28,604 bases of DNA from an uncultured Clostridium sp. (GTDB taxonomy: Bacteria > Bacillota > Clostridia > Lachnospirales > Lachnospiraceae), in NCBI GenBank assembly GCA_937885015.1, contig CALAAS010000025.1:1-28604 (forward strand), given 5' to 3'. A program made the translations under genes and the position numbers. The notes beneath the pieces were generated by a model. It made no database searches. It was given only the letters and a program-made list of their open reading frames with translations, and was not told the DNA's origin. Shown here piece after piece: positions 14,709 through 23,238 of this stretch (position 1 is its first letter; the number at the start of each line of letters is the position of its first letter).

Positions 14709-16286
14709 TCAGTTATAATAGGGGTGATAATTCTTTTTTCCCTCTTCATAGGGAATTCCGTCTCCTTCCGGGTTTTCCGGATCGAAATCGTAATCGTTGG
14801 AAGCGGCCCACTGGATCCAGTTGGCATCCGGATACGCATCCTTCAGCGATGCCGGGAAAGAGCTGCCCCACTTCAGGATCTCGTCCTGATCCGGTGTACA
14901 GGTAACCTCCGTCCCATCCGGCTGGCTCAGGTTCGTCGTTCCGTTGTAATAAATTTTTTTCATAAGCTCATATCCCACCGGATCATAGCGGTAAAGCTCT
15001 TCTCTGGTGTTGATGGGCGACAGGGTTCCGTCCCAGGCGCCGCTGGCCGATTCCCGCATAGTCCCGTGCCAGATATTGCTGAGGGTAGCAAAATATTCCG
15101 CCCGGTTACTGCCGGCATACGTATCCTCCGGCCACCTGGTACTGCCGTCCGCCCGCTCATAGGCGCGATTTTCATAAACCCTCCCGATCTCATCGTAGAG
15201 TTCCATGGCGTATGGACGCATACCCGTTTCAATGGAATGGGCAAATTCATGGCCTAAAATAAATTCTCCCTTATAGCGGGTATAGGCAAGATCCCGGCGC
15301 AGATTGGCTTCCGACGTCTGGCAGATACCGCCTCCAAAGCCTTCCACATAGAGGTAATACATATACATTCCGTTTCCGTATGTGTGGCGCAGATCCGGCT
15401 GCTGATAGGCGTGATGGCCATATGCGATAATCTGGGCCCCCTGATTCTGTTTTACAAGGCCGTCTGCGATCCGCTGCCCAATGTGATCCGTTTCATTGGA
15501 AAGAATGATATCGATATAAGCGCCGGCCATTTCCAGGGAAGATTTCTGCACGTCGTTGTCGGCGTAGACATAAACCCCCGTCTTCGGACTGCGGTATGCC
15601 TGCCCCAGGTATGGTTTAAAGGTAACCGTACTCTCGAAATCTCCCAAAGGATGATCTGCCCAGTCGCACATTTTGTCCCCGTTCTGAAGAACCTTTACCG
15701 TAAGTTCTCCGTCAATGCCTGCATTTCTCTCGCGGATGAGGCGTTCTGCATCTATGTATTCTCCCTTTTCCAGTGCTGTCTCACTTACAGCCACTTCCGG
15801 GTCCGATGCCAGCCATTCCGGCGCCGCTTCCAGATCTTTTTCGGTAAAGCCCATGATGCTGGAACCAATGGAGCCTGTGCTCACATTGACCTGCCCGTCT
15901 TCTGCTTCCTCGTCCCCCAGGTAAAAGGTCAGGGTCTTCCACTGATAGCGCTGTACACTCAGATGGTTCTTTCCCTCGCCTTCAGCAGTAAAGGAAGTGG
16001 TTTCCCCGTCTCTGGTCCAGTCGATCCTCCAGTTGGCGCCGTTTCTCAGCTCATCCAGATCCCTGACCTCCCGGTTGAATACCAGTTCCACCTGGTTGGC
16101 AGAAATGAGATTTGCCTCCGTGACAGCCAACGGGGCATACTCCTTTCCGTCCGTCCCGTAATTATCCACCTGATTGTGCTTAAACCAGGGATGGTTTTTT
16201 CGGATTTCAGAGTCAATCTCGCTCATCCCGCACTGTTCATCCGTTCCGCAGAAATATTTATTTTCTGTGTAAACTCCCACCAGCAC
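14709..16286 (-). CDS. C-terminal part of a frameshifted lipoprotein with an HExxH peptidase-like centre
   Basis: 525 codons that read as the continuation of the upstream lipoprotein gene in another frame. Seen: a beta-rich, Ig-like stretch early on (about residues 55-125), then a metallopeptidase-like region with GHEFAH (His346, Glu347, His350) and, about 47 residues on, NRAEYFATLSNIW, whose glutamate would be the third zinc ligand as in gluzincins of the lethal-factor/PPEP type. The peptidase call is inference from these motifs; no family was confirmed. The frame is open upstream of the nominal GTG start (16286) and encodes ELKEYDPELYSV, joining naturally to the end of the N-terminal part. 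A GGAG lies near the GTG, so separate translation cannot be excluded. Confidence 0.7.
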   Translation of the reverse strand: MLVGVYTENKYFCGTDEQCGMSEIDSEIRKNHPWFKHNQVDNYGTDGKEYAPLAVTEANLISANQVELVFNREVRDLDELRNGANWRIDWTRDGETTSFTAEGEGKNHLSVQRYQWKTLTFYLGDEEAEDGQVNVSTGSIGSSIMGFTEKDLEAAPEWLASDPEVAVSETALEKGEYIDAERLIRERNAGIDGELTVKVLQNGDKMCDWADHPLGDFESTVTFKPYLGQAYRSPKTGVYVYADNDVQKSSLEMAGAYIDIILSNETDHIGQRIADGLVKQNQGAQIIAYGHHAYQQPDLRHTYGNGMYMYYLYVEGFGGGICQTSEANLRRDLAYTRYKGEFILGHEFAHSIETGMRPYAMELYDEIGRVYENRAYERADGSTRWPEDTYAGSNRAEYFATLSNIWHGTMRESASGAWDGTLSPINTREELYRYDPVGYELMKKIYYNGTTNLSQPDGTEVTCTPDQDEILKWGSSFPASLKDAYPDANWIQWAASNDYDFDPENPEGDGIPYEEGKKNYHPYYN

Positions 16287-16312
16287 ACTGTAGAGCTCCG
16301 GGTCGTACTCTT

Positions 16313-17356
16313 TCAGTTCACTTCGGGTGTTACCGGAAATGCCTCCTTCTGCCAGGTACCATCCGCCGACTCGCCGATGGTCTCATACCATACCATGGTT
16401 CCATAGGTAAAATACGACCTCACATCTTCCATCATAGCTGTTCCAGGCCAAAGACCGGCTTTCCCGGCATTTTCATAGGCCGTTTCCAGCTGTTTCACAT
16501 AATTGTAGCAATCCGGGTCATCATTGATGCTGAGCGGAAATTTTTCCCACCCCGGCGTGACGCCGATATCCCAGAAAAGGCCCGCAAACGCCTCCATCAT
16601 CGAAAAGGTATCGCTCTTCTTCCGCTCCATCTCCCCGGTGGAATCCATCCGCATGATATCATCCGCCGTCGCGACAATGACCGGGTGCTCCGGCGTTCCT
16701 CCAATGGTGCGGCGGGTTTTAGCGTCGGCCTCGTTATAAAATTCCCGGTATTCCGGGGCCATGTAAACACTCTGATCAGCCCCCACCACTGCAATGGCCA
16801 TCCCATTTTCAGCGGCAGTCAGGCCGGTGTAATCAGACTGGCCCAGAATCTGATACATGCCGCCCCGGCAATAGTCGATCACATACTGGGCGTCATAGGT
16901 ATCATTCACTCCAGAGTTCTCATTTCCCCTGACCGGAACAAAGACATTATTCAGCTCATATTCCATGGTGTAAAAAGGAACGTATTCCACTTCCAGGGTT
17001 TCCGTTCCCACCTCTGCCGTCAGCTTTGCCGTCTCCGGCTCCTTTACCGGCTCTGCCAGGCGAAGATTCAGCATCCCGTCAAACCAGGACAGATACTCTG
17101 CCTCCACCTCTTTTCCGTCTGCCAGAATCCGGATCTTTGAGGCAGCCTCTTCATCCACCGGTGCTTCACTTCCCAGTTCCAGTTCCCGGTCCGTGATCAA
17201 ATGCGCGTAGGAAATCGCGCCCTCCTCGCCATTCCCGGCCGTCCCGCTGGCTTCTGCGCTCTCTTTTCCGGAGCAGCCTCCCAGGGCCAGTGCAGCGGAC
17301 ATAGCGGCAGCCGCCAGAAACCACAGTTTCCACATCCCTGTTCTGATTTTTTTCAT
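16313..17356 (-). CDS. N-terminal part of a frameshifted lipoprotein
   Basis: 347 aa. Seen: a lipoprotein signal peptide MKKIRTGMWKLWFLAAAAMS ending in the lipobox ALGGC, a Ser/Glu/Gly-rich linker, then a mainly beta N-terminal domain (about residues 55-140) and an alpha/beta region containing VIVATADDIMRMD and GVTPGWEKFPLS. Lgt, encoded in this window, would lipidate the cysteine. The start at 17356 is set by AGGAGG at 17363-17368; a frame extension to 17473 runs into a repeat element and has no such site. The ORF stops at a TGA right after KEAFPVTPEVN, where the natural protein appears to continue in the -1 frame. Intact length would be about 880 aa. Function unknown; it probably acts at the cell surface. 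Confidence 0.75.
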   Translation of the reverse strand: MKKIRTGMWKLWFLAAAAMSAALALGGCSGKESAEASGTAGNGEEGAISYAHLITDRELELGSEAPVDEEAASKIRILADGKEVEAEYLSWFDGMLNLRLAEPVKEPETAKLTAEVGTETLEVEYVPFYTMEYELNNVFVPVRGNENSGVNDTYDAQYVIDYCRGGMYQILGQSDYTGLTAAENGMAIAVVGADQSVYMAPEYREFYNEADAKTRRTIGGTPEHPVIVATADDIMRMDSTGEMERKKSDTFSMMEAFAGLFWDIGVTPGWEKFPLSINDDPDCYNYVKQLETAYENAGKAGLWPGTAMMEDVRSYFTYGTMVWYETIGESADGTWQKEAFPVTPEVN

Positions 17357-17457
17357 TGACATCCTCCTTTTTATATAAAATAATTTACCGGAATCGTCGC
17401 TCCGGCTGAATATTTCACGATAATGAATGATTTTAACCATGCATTTGAAAATCACTT

Positions 17458-17532
17458 TTCCTCTCCGGCGCATGGCGATCCTCGCGGAGCGTTTTTCATT
17501 GCATAGGAAGTAATTTCCTATGCAATGAAAAA
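17458..17532. repeat. Dispersed palindromic element, copy A
   Basis: 75-base element: a left part beginning TTCCTCTCCGGCGCATGGCG followed by a 41-base hairpin with 18-bp arms (TTTTTCATTGCATAGGAA) and a 5-base loop at 17492-17532. It is about 90% identical to copy B at 24112-24187. It lies between the end of nspC and the lipoprotein gene, both on the minus strand. Confidence 0.85.
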
Positions 17533-17554
17533 GAGACTGCCCTATGACAGTCTC
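17528..17554 (-). terminator. Terminator of the polyamine operon
   Basis: Minus-strand GAGACTG, an 8-base loop, CAGTCTC, followed by TTTTT. The stem uses the last codons and stop of nspC, and the T-tract is shared with the palindromic repeat copy A. Confidence 0.75.
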
Positions 17555-18714
17555 CCTTTAAAATCTTCATATCCGAACTCCCGGATCTTTTTATACTCCC
17601 CACTTTCCATCCGAACCACGATAGAGGGAAGCGGCATCCCGTTGAAGGTATTATTTTTGACCATCGTATAGAGGGCCATATCCTCAAACAGAAGGCGCTG
17701 TCCCACCACCAGAGGTTCTTCGAAAGAATAGTCCCCGATCACATCCCCTGACAGGCAGGTGGGACCGCCCAGGCGCACGGTAACAGCCTTCTCCTTCGGC
17801 ATTCCGCTCCCGTATAACGGCGGCCGGTAGGGCATCTCCAGCACATCCGGCATATGGCAGGCCGCCGAGGTGTCAAGAATCGCCAGCTTCTTCCCATTTT
17901 CCATGGTTTCCAATACGGAAGTAATGAGAAAACCGGCATTTAAGACCACCGCCTCCCCCGGTTCCAGATAGACCTCCACGCCGTAGGTTTCCCGCAGATG
18001 CAGGATCAGGCGAATCAGCCGTTCCCGGTCATAGTCCTCCCTCGTAATATGGTGGCCGCCTCCCAGATTCAGCCAGCGGACTCTGGAAAGCCAGGGCCCG
18101 AATTTTTCCTCCACCACAGCCAGCGTTGTTTCCAGATCATCGGAATTCTGTTCGCAAAGGGTGTGGAAGTGGAATCCCGATAAAAACGGCAGGATTTCAG
18201 ACTCAAAATCTCCGGCACTGGAAAGCATGGCCTTCGTAGTTCCCATTCTGGATCCGGGGGCACAGGGATCATAGATGGCATGGCCCTCCTGGGTGGAGCA
18301 CTCCGGATTCAGACGCAGGCCCGCCTCTTTTCCCGCTTTTTTTATCTTTTCTCCAAATCGCAGCACCTGGGCAGGCGTATTCAGCACCACATGGTCCGCA
18401 TACCGGAGAATCTCATCAAACTCATCGGGCCGGTACGCGGCGGAGAATACGTGAGTCTCCCCGCCAAACTCCTCTTTTCCCAGCCGCGCCTCATACAGGC
18501 CGCTGGCAGCAGTTCCCGCCAGATACTGACGCAGAATCGGATAAACAGAAAACATGGAAAATGCCTTCTGGGCCAGCAAAATTTTACATCCGGCCCGCCG
18601 CGACACCTCCCTTAGAATCTCCAGATTCCGTCTCAGCCTCCCCTCATCCACCAGATAAAAAGGAGTCCGAAGTCCCTCTGTCTCCTGAAGAATCACATCT
18701 TCCTTTACCATCAT
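17542..18714 (-). CDS. nspC: Carboxynorspermidine/carboxyspermidine decarboxylase (CASDC)
   Basis: 390-aa PLP enzyme of the alanine-racemase-fold group, decarboxylating carboxyspermidine (or carboxynorspermidine) to spermidine (or norspermidine). Seen: TPFYLVDEGRLRRNL at the N-terminus, the PLP lysine in LLAQKAFSMFS (Lys50), the family histidine motif GFHFHTLCEQNSDD, the glycine loop WLNLGGGHHI, EPGEAVV, and the C-terminal LGGPTCLSGDVIGDY cysteine motif. Length and motifs fit NspC rather than LysA or SpeC-like enzymes. It is the last gene of the six-gene polyamine operon, 43 bases after CASDH, and its stop lies inside the terminator stem. Confidence 0.94.
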   Translation of the reverse strand: MMVKEDVILQETEGLRTPFYLVDEGRLRRNLEILREVSRRAGCKILLAQKAFSMFSVYPILRQYLAGTAASGLYEARLGKEEFGGETHVFSAAYRPDEFDEILRYADHVVLNTPAQVLRFGEKIKKAGKEAGLRLNPECSTQEGHAIYDPCAPGSRMGTTKAMLSSAGDFESEILPFLSGFHFHTLCEQNSDDLETTLAVVEEKFGPWLSRVRWLNLGGGHHITREDYDRERLIRLILHLRETYGVEVYLEPGEAVVLNAGFLITSVLETMENGKKLAILDTSAACHMPDVLEMPYRPPLYGSGMPKEKAVTVRLGGPTCLSGDVIGDYSFEEPLVVGQRLLFEDMALYTMVKNNTFNGMPLPSIVVRMESGEYKKIREFGYEDFKGRLS

Positions 18715-18757
18715 CCATTCCTCCTGCTACAGGTCAGGCCCGCCTGTCTTCTCAATC

Positions 18758-19960
18758 TCAATCTACCAGTGCCGGATCCCAGCTCTCCTTCCAGGGAAGT
18801 CCCCACTTGTTCAGGGCATCCATGAAGGGATCGGGATCAAATTCTTCAATATTGTATACACCCGGTTTCTGCCAGGTTCCGTTCATCACCAGCATGGCGC
18901 CGATCATGGCCGGAACGCCGGTGGTATAGGAAATTGCCTGGGAACCAACCTCCCGGTAGCATTCCTGGTGATCACAGATATTGTAGAGGTAGTATTTCTT
19001 CTCTTTTCCATCTTTCTTTCCCTGGAAAATGCAGCCGATGTTGGTTTTTCCCACCGTGCGCGGGCCAAGGGAGGCCGGATCCGGAAGAACTGCCTTCAGA
19101 AACTGCAGCGGAACGATCTCCTTCCCCTCATACATAATTGGCTCAATGGAAGTCATTCCCACATTTTCCAGACACTTTAAGTGGGTCAGATAACTCTGTC
19201 CAAAGGTCATGAAGAAACGGATTCTCTTGATTCCCGGCATATTCAGGGCCAGAGACTCAATCTCCTCATGGTGCAGCAGATACATATCCTTTTCCCCCAC
19301 ACCGTCAAAGTCATACACACGCTTGATCTCCATAGGTTCCGTCTCCACCCAGTGGCCATCCTCCCAGTAAGAACCCTTGGCAGAGACCTCACGGATATTG
19401 ATCTCCGGGTTAAAGTTCGTGGCAAAGGGGTAACCGTGATCGCCGCCATTGCAGTCCAGGATATCAATGTAATTGATCTCGTCAAATTCATGCTTCAATG
19501 CGTAGGCGGAGAATACTCCCGTTACACCTGGGTCAAAACCGCTGCCGAGAAGTGCGGTAATTCCGGCCTCTTTAAATTTCTCCCGGTAAGCCCACTGCCA
19601 TTTGTATTCAAACTTCGCCGTATCCTCCGGCTCATAGTTGGCAGTATCCACATAGTGGGTTTTCGTTGCCAGGCAGGCATCCATAATCGTCAGATCCTGA
19701 TAGGGAAGAGCCAGGTTCAGAACTACGTCAGGCTTAAACTCCTCGATCAGAGCCACCAGCTCTTCTACCTTATTGGCATCCACCTGTGCCGTGGAAATCT
19801 TTGTTTTCGTCGTGTTCTCCAGCTTCTCTTTCAGCGCGTCGCATTTGGATTTCGTCCGGCTGGCAATGCAGATTTCCTCAAATACATCGCTGTTCTGACA
19901 GCATTTGTGAATTGCAACAGAAGCCACGCCGCCGCAGCCGATAATTAACGCTTTTCCCAT
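18758..19960 (-). CDS. Carboxynorspermidine/carboxyspermidine dehydrogenase (CASDH)
   Basis: 400-aa saccharopine-dehydrogenase-family enzyme. Known: it condenses putrescine (or diaminopropane) with aspartate beta-semialdehyde and reduces the imine with NADPH to carboxyspermidine (or carboxynorspermidine). Seen: the N-terminal Rossmann motif ALIIGCGGVASVAIHKC, the CIASRTKSKCDALKEKL second strand, the DTANYEPEDTAKFEYKW and LLGSGFDPGVTGVFSAYA segments, and GNGGDHGYPFATNFNP-like substrate loop (written here DCNGGDHGYPF). The neighbouring nspC makes CASDH far more likely than a lysine-pathway enzyme. It is 20 bases downstream of speB. Confidence 0.93.
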   Translation of the reverse strand: MGKALIIGCGGVASVAIHKCCQNSDVFEEICIASRTKSKCDALKEKLENTTKTKISTAQVDANKVEELVALIEEFKPDVVLNLALPYQDLTIMDACLATKTHYVDTANYEPEDTAKFEYKWQWAYREKFKEAGITALLGSGFDPGVTGVFSAYALKHEFDEINYIDILDCNGGDHGYPFATNFNPEINIREVSAKGSYWEDGHWVETEPMEIKRVYDFDGVGEKDMYLLHHEEIESLALNMPGIKRIRFFMTFGQSYLTHLKCLENVGMTSIEPIMYEGKEIVPLQFLKAVLPDPASLGPRTVGKTNIGCIFQGKKDGKEKKYYLYNICDHQECYREVGSQAISYTTGVPAMIGAMLVMNGTWQKPGVYNIEEFDPDPFMDALNKWGLPWKESWDPALVD

Positions 19961-19980
19961 ATTTCATTCCTCCATTTTTA

Positions 19981-20841
19981 TCATTTTTGCAATGCCAGAA
20001 GCATTTCTCTTACTATTTTGCAGGCAACCGCTGTGGATGCACCAGATGCATCCAGCATGGGAGCCAGTTCATTTACATCGCAGCCCACCACATTGGCCTC
20101 GCTGCAGATCCGGGTAACTGCCTGGCGCAGCATATCAAAACTGATACCTCCCGGCTCCGGCGTTCCCGTTCCCGGAAATACAGACGGATCCATCACATCC
20201 AGATCTACCGTCAGATACACCGGTCTTCCCTCCAGACGCCTTAGAACGTCTGAAAGAACTTCGAACTCCACCGTAAATGGGTGTGTTTCCACATGATCTT
20301 TTCCCCAGATCCACTCGGCCCGCTCTCCGGAGCGGATTCCAAACTGGAATATGCGGCCGTCTCCCAGAAGCTCCCAGCACCGGCGCAGCACGCAGGCGTG
20401 GGAAAGCTTTACGCCCAGATATTCGTCCCGCAGGTCCGTGTGGGCGTCAAAGTGAAGAATTGCCAGATCCGGATATTTCCGGACTGCCGCCCGGACCGCC
20501 GCCAGTGTAACCAGATGCTCGCCGCCCAGGAGAAACGGGATCTTTCCGTCCTCCAGGATCACTTCCGCCCGCTCTTCCAGATCCTCCAGAGCCTTTTTTG
20601 CACTTCCGAAGCACAGCTCCAGATCGCCGCTGTCAAACACGCAGAAATCTTCCAGATCCCTGTCCTGATAGGGCGAGTAGCTCTCCAGGCCGTAGGACTC
20701 GGAACGGATCGCCCGGGAGCCGAACCTGGTCCCCGGCCGGTAGGAGGTGGTGGAATCAAAGGGCGCTCCGTAAAGCACGATCCCCGCCTCCTCATATGGC
20801 CCTTCACAGGCCAGAAAGGTCTCAATATTTGCCTTCAACAT
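19981..20841 (-). CDS. speB: Agmatinase
   Basis: 286-aa ureohydrolase converting agmatine to putrescine and urea with two Mn2+ ions. Seen: GAPFDSTTSYRPGTRFGS, the metal motifs GGEHLVTLA, LHFDAHTDLRDEY and LTVDLDVMDPS, and the C-terminal CDVNELAPMLD. All expected Mn ligands (His and Asp) are present. GGEH rather than GGDH is normal for the Bacillus-type enzymes. Its start overlaps the end of speE by 20 bases, so the two are translationally coupled. It follows the arginine decarboxylase in the pathway. Confidence 0.96.
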   Translation of the reverse strand: MLKANIETFLACEGPYEEAGIVLYGAPFDSTTSYRPGTRFGSRAIRSESYGLESYSPYQDRDLEDFCVFDSGDLELCFGSAKKALEDLEERAEVILEDGKIPFLLGGEHLVTLAAVRAAVRKYPDLAILHFDAHTDLRDEYLGVKLSHACVLRRCWELLGDGRIFQFGIRSGERAEWIWGKDHVETHPFTVEFEVLSDVLRRLEGRPVYLTVDLDVMDPSVFPGTGTPEPGGISFDMLRQAVTRICSEANVVGCDVNELAPMLDASGASTAVACKIVREMLLALQK

Positions 20842-21682
20842 CTTCCAGCATCTCCTCTACGTACGCGGGCAGATAAAATGCCCCTTTATGAAGTGTGGTG
20901 GTATAATAGCGGCAGCTTAATCCCCGCATATTCCACCGGATTTCATCCAGATTTTTCAGCGGATGGTATTTTTTGGACGCAAATCCGAACAGCCAGTGGC
21001 CGGACGGGTAGGTAGGAATATGAGCCTGGTATACCCGGCTGATGGGGAACGACTCCACGATCCGCTTGTGGGCCCGCTTGCAGGCCTCCGCGTCCTCGGC
21101 ATAAAAGGGACTCTCATGCTGATTGACCATGATTCCATCCTCTTTCAGCGCTTTGAAACAGTTTCCATAGAATTCCCTGGTAAACAGGCCCTCGCCCGGA
21201 CCAAAAGGGTCTGTGGAATCCACGATAATCAGATCATACATATCCTCACAGAAACGGATATACTTAAGACCATCCTCATAATGAATCTCCAGGCGCTCGT
21301 CATCCAGGCGGCAGGCCGTCTTCGGAAGGTATTTCCGGCACACCTCCACCACCAGAGGGTCAATCTCCACCATGTCGATATGCTCAATCTCCGGATAGCG
21401 AGTCAGCTCCCGGATCACCCCGCCATCCCCGGCGCCGATGACCAGAACCCGTTTCACCGAAGGATGCACCGCCATGGGGACATGGGTAATCATCTCATGA
21501 TAAATAAACTCATCTTTTTCCGTCAGCATCATATATCCGTCCAGTGTCAGAAACCGCCCGAACTCCGGGGAATCAAACACATCAATGCGCTGAAACTCAC
21601 TTTTCCCACTGTAAAGCTGACGATCCACCCGAATGGAAATTTTTACATTCGGCGTGTGCTTCTCAGAAAACCAGAAATTCAT
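20822..21682 (-). CDS. speE: Spermidine synthase (putrescine aminopropyltransferase)
   Basis: 286-aa aminopropyltransferase. Seen: an N-terminal beta domain (QLYSGKSEFQRIDVFDSPEFG), EFIYHEMITHVPM, the decarboxy-SAM-binding VLVIGAGDGGVIRELTRYP, VEIDPLVVEVCRKYLP, and the catalytic-site IIVDSTDPFGPGEGLF. Known: it transfers aminopropyl from decarboxy-SAM (made by SpeD) to putrescine. The YHEM and DSTDP motifs fit putrescine as acceptor, though acceptor choice is not certain. The start has GGGAG upstream. It is the third gene of the operon. Confidence 0.96.
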   Translation of the reverse strand: MNFWFSEKHTPNVKISIRVDRQLYSGKSEFQRIDVFDSPEFGRFLTLDGYMMLTEKDEFIYHEMITHVPMAVHPSVKRVLVIGAGDGGVIRELTRYPEIEHIDMVEIDPLVVEVCRKYLPKTACRLDDERLEIHYEDGLKYIRFCEDMYDLIIVDSTDPFGPGEGLFTREFYGNCFKALKEDGIMVNQHESPFYAEDAEACKRAHKRIVESFPISRVYQAHIPTYPSGHWLFGFASKKYHPLKNLDEIRWNMRGLSCRYYTTTLHKGAFYLPAYVEEMLEDVEGKY

Positions 21683-21743
21683 CCTACTCTACACTCCCTT
21701 CAAGCTTTTAAACCGGTTTTTAAGTCCACTGGAAATCCAGCAG

Positions 21744-23201
21744 CTACTGCACTACGTTCAGGTATTCAATCCCCGGATCCTCCGGTCCTGTCATAGAACA
21801 GCCCTTTTCCTTCGCATACGCGATATACTCAATGATCTCTTCTGTAATCTGCTCGCCCGGTGTCAGGATCGGGATTCCCGGCGGATAGCACATTACAAAC
21901 TCACTGCAGACCCGCCCTGCCGTCTCACTGATGGGCAGCGATTCTTTTCCCGCATAAAATGCCTCCTGGGGTGACATGGCCACAATCGGTTCAATGTAAC
22001 CATAATCCATCAGGCTCGATTTGTCCCGGGAGAAACGGCGGCGAATTTCCGCCAGCGCGCTTACCAGCCGCTCCACCTCCCGCTGCCGGTCACCGATGGA
22101 AAGGTAGGCAAGAATATTCCCCAGATCACCAAATTCAATCTGAATATCGTACTCATCCCGGAGAAGGTCATAAACCTCAATCCCGGCCAGGCCAATATCC
22201 CGGGTGTGGATGGAGAGCTTTGTAATATCAAAGTCAAAAATACTGTCCCCATTGATCAGTTCTCTGGAGTAGGCATAATAACCGCCGATCCGGTTGATTT
22301 CCCCCCTGGCGTAATCTGCCAGCGCTGCCACCTTTGCAAAGGACTCTTTTCCCCGCAGCGCCAGATTTCTTCTGGAAATATCCAGGCTGGAAAGGAGCAG
22401 ATAGGAGGCACTGGTAGTCTGGGTCAGATTGATGATCTGGCGCACATAGCCAGACGCCATGGCAGGCCCTGTCAGAAGAATAGAACTCTGGGTCAGGCTT
22501 CCGCCGGATTTATGCATGGATACAGCTGCCATATCGGCTCCGGCCGCCATGGCAGAAACCGGCATATTTTCTCCGAAATAGAAGTGGGTTCCGTGGGCCT
22601 CATCTGCCAGACACAGCATACCGGCTTCGTGAGCCAGCTTTACAATAGACCTCAAATCGGAACAAATCCCGTAGTAGGTGGGGTTATTCACAAAAACGGC
22701 TTTGGCATCCGGATTCTCCCGGATCGCCCGTCTCACATCCTCCACCCGCATTCCAAGCGGGATCCCAAGCCTTGCATCGCTGGCCGGATTTACGTATACC
22801 GGAACGGCGCCGCAGAGTACCATGGCTCCCATGACGCTCCGGTGGACATTTCTCGGAAGAATAATCTTCTCCCCCCGCTTTACAGAAGTCAGTACCATAC
22901 TCTGCACGGCTGAAGTGGTTCCGCCCACCATCAGAAATGCATGGGCTGCTCCGAAGGCTTTTGCAGCCAGACGTTCCGCATCTGCAATGACTGAAACCGG
23001 ATGGCAGAGATTGTCCAGCGGCTTCATGGAATTGACGTCCAGCCGCATACAGGTTTCTCCCAGAAGCGCCGTCAGCTCCGGATTGCCCCGTCCCCGCTTA
23101 TGGCCCGGCACATCAAAGGGAACCACCCGCATCTTCTGAAATCTCTCCAGCGCCTCATAAATCGGCGCCCGCTCCATTTCCATCATTTCTTCTGCATTCA
23201 T
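21744..23201 (-). CDS. speA: Arginine decarboxylase (aspartate-aminotransferase fold)
   Basis: 485-aa PLP decarboxylase of the Orn/Lys/Arg major-domain family (short form, like Bacillus SpeA). Seen: PFDVPGHKRGRGN, the PLP-phosphate-binding VGGTTSAVQSMV, ADEAHGTHFYFG (aspartate to the PLP nitrogen), and the PLP lysine in AAVSMHKSGGSLTQSS (Lys231), followed by the shorter C-terminal domain with MCYPPGIPIL and TPGEQI. Arginine rather than lysine or ornithine as substrate is inferred from the neighbouring agmatinase. AAGGAGAG precedes the ATG. It is 37 bases after speD. Confidence 0.92.
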   Translation of the reverse strand: MNAEEMMEMERAPIYEALERFQKMRVVPFDVPGHKRGRGNPELTALLGETCMRLDVNSMKPLDNLCHPVSVIADAERLAAKAFGAAHAFLMVGGTTSAVQSMVLTSVKRGEKIILPRNVHRSVMGAMVLCGAVPVYVNPASDARLGIPLGMRVEDVRRAIRENPDAKAVFVNNPTYYGICSDLRSIVKLAHEAGMLCLADEAHGTHFYFGENMPVSAMAAGADMAAVSMHKSGGSLTQSSILLTGPAMASGYVRQIINLTQTTSASYLLLSSLDISRRNLALRGKESFAKVAALADYARGEINRIGGYYAYSRELINGDSIFDFDITKLSIHTRDIGLAGIEVYDLLRDEYDIQIEFGDLGNILAYLSIGDRQREVERLVSALAEIRRRFSRDKSSLMDYGYIEPIVAMSPQEAFYAGKESLPISETAGRVCSEFVMCYPPGIPILTPGEQITEEIIEYIAYAKEKGCSMTGPEDPGIEYLNVVQ

Positions 23202-23238
23202 TTCTTACCGCTCTCCTTTTGCCCCGTATATGGTGCCG

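Noticed and set aside
16300..16330. Programmed -1 frameshift in the lipoprotein gene
   Set aside because: No slippery heptamer of the X-XXY-YYZ type and no obvious downstream stem-loop at the switch point; a simple indel explains it better.
17357..17473. N-terminal extension of the lipoprotein to 17473
   Set aside because: It begins inside the dispersed repeat, lacks a ribosome site, and would bury the lipoprotein signal peptide.
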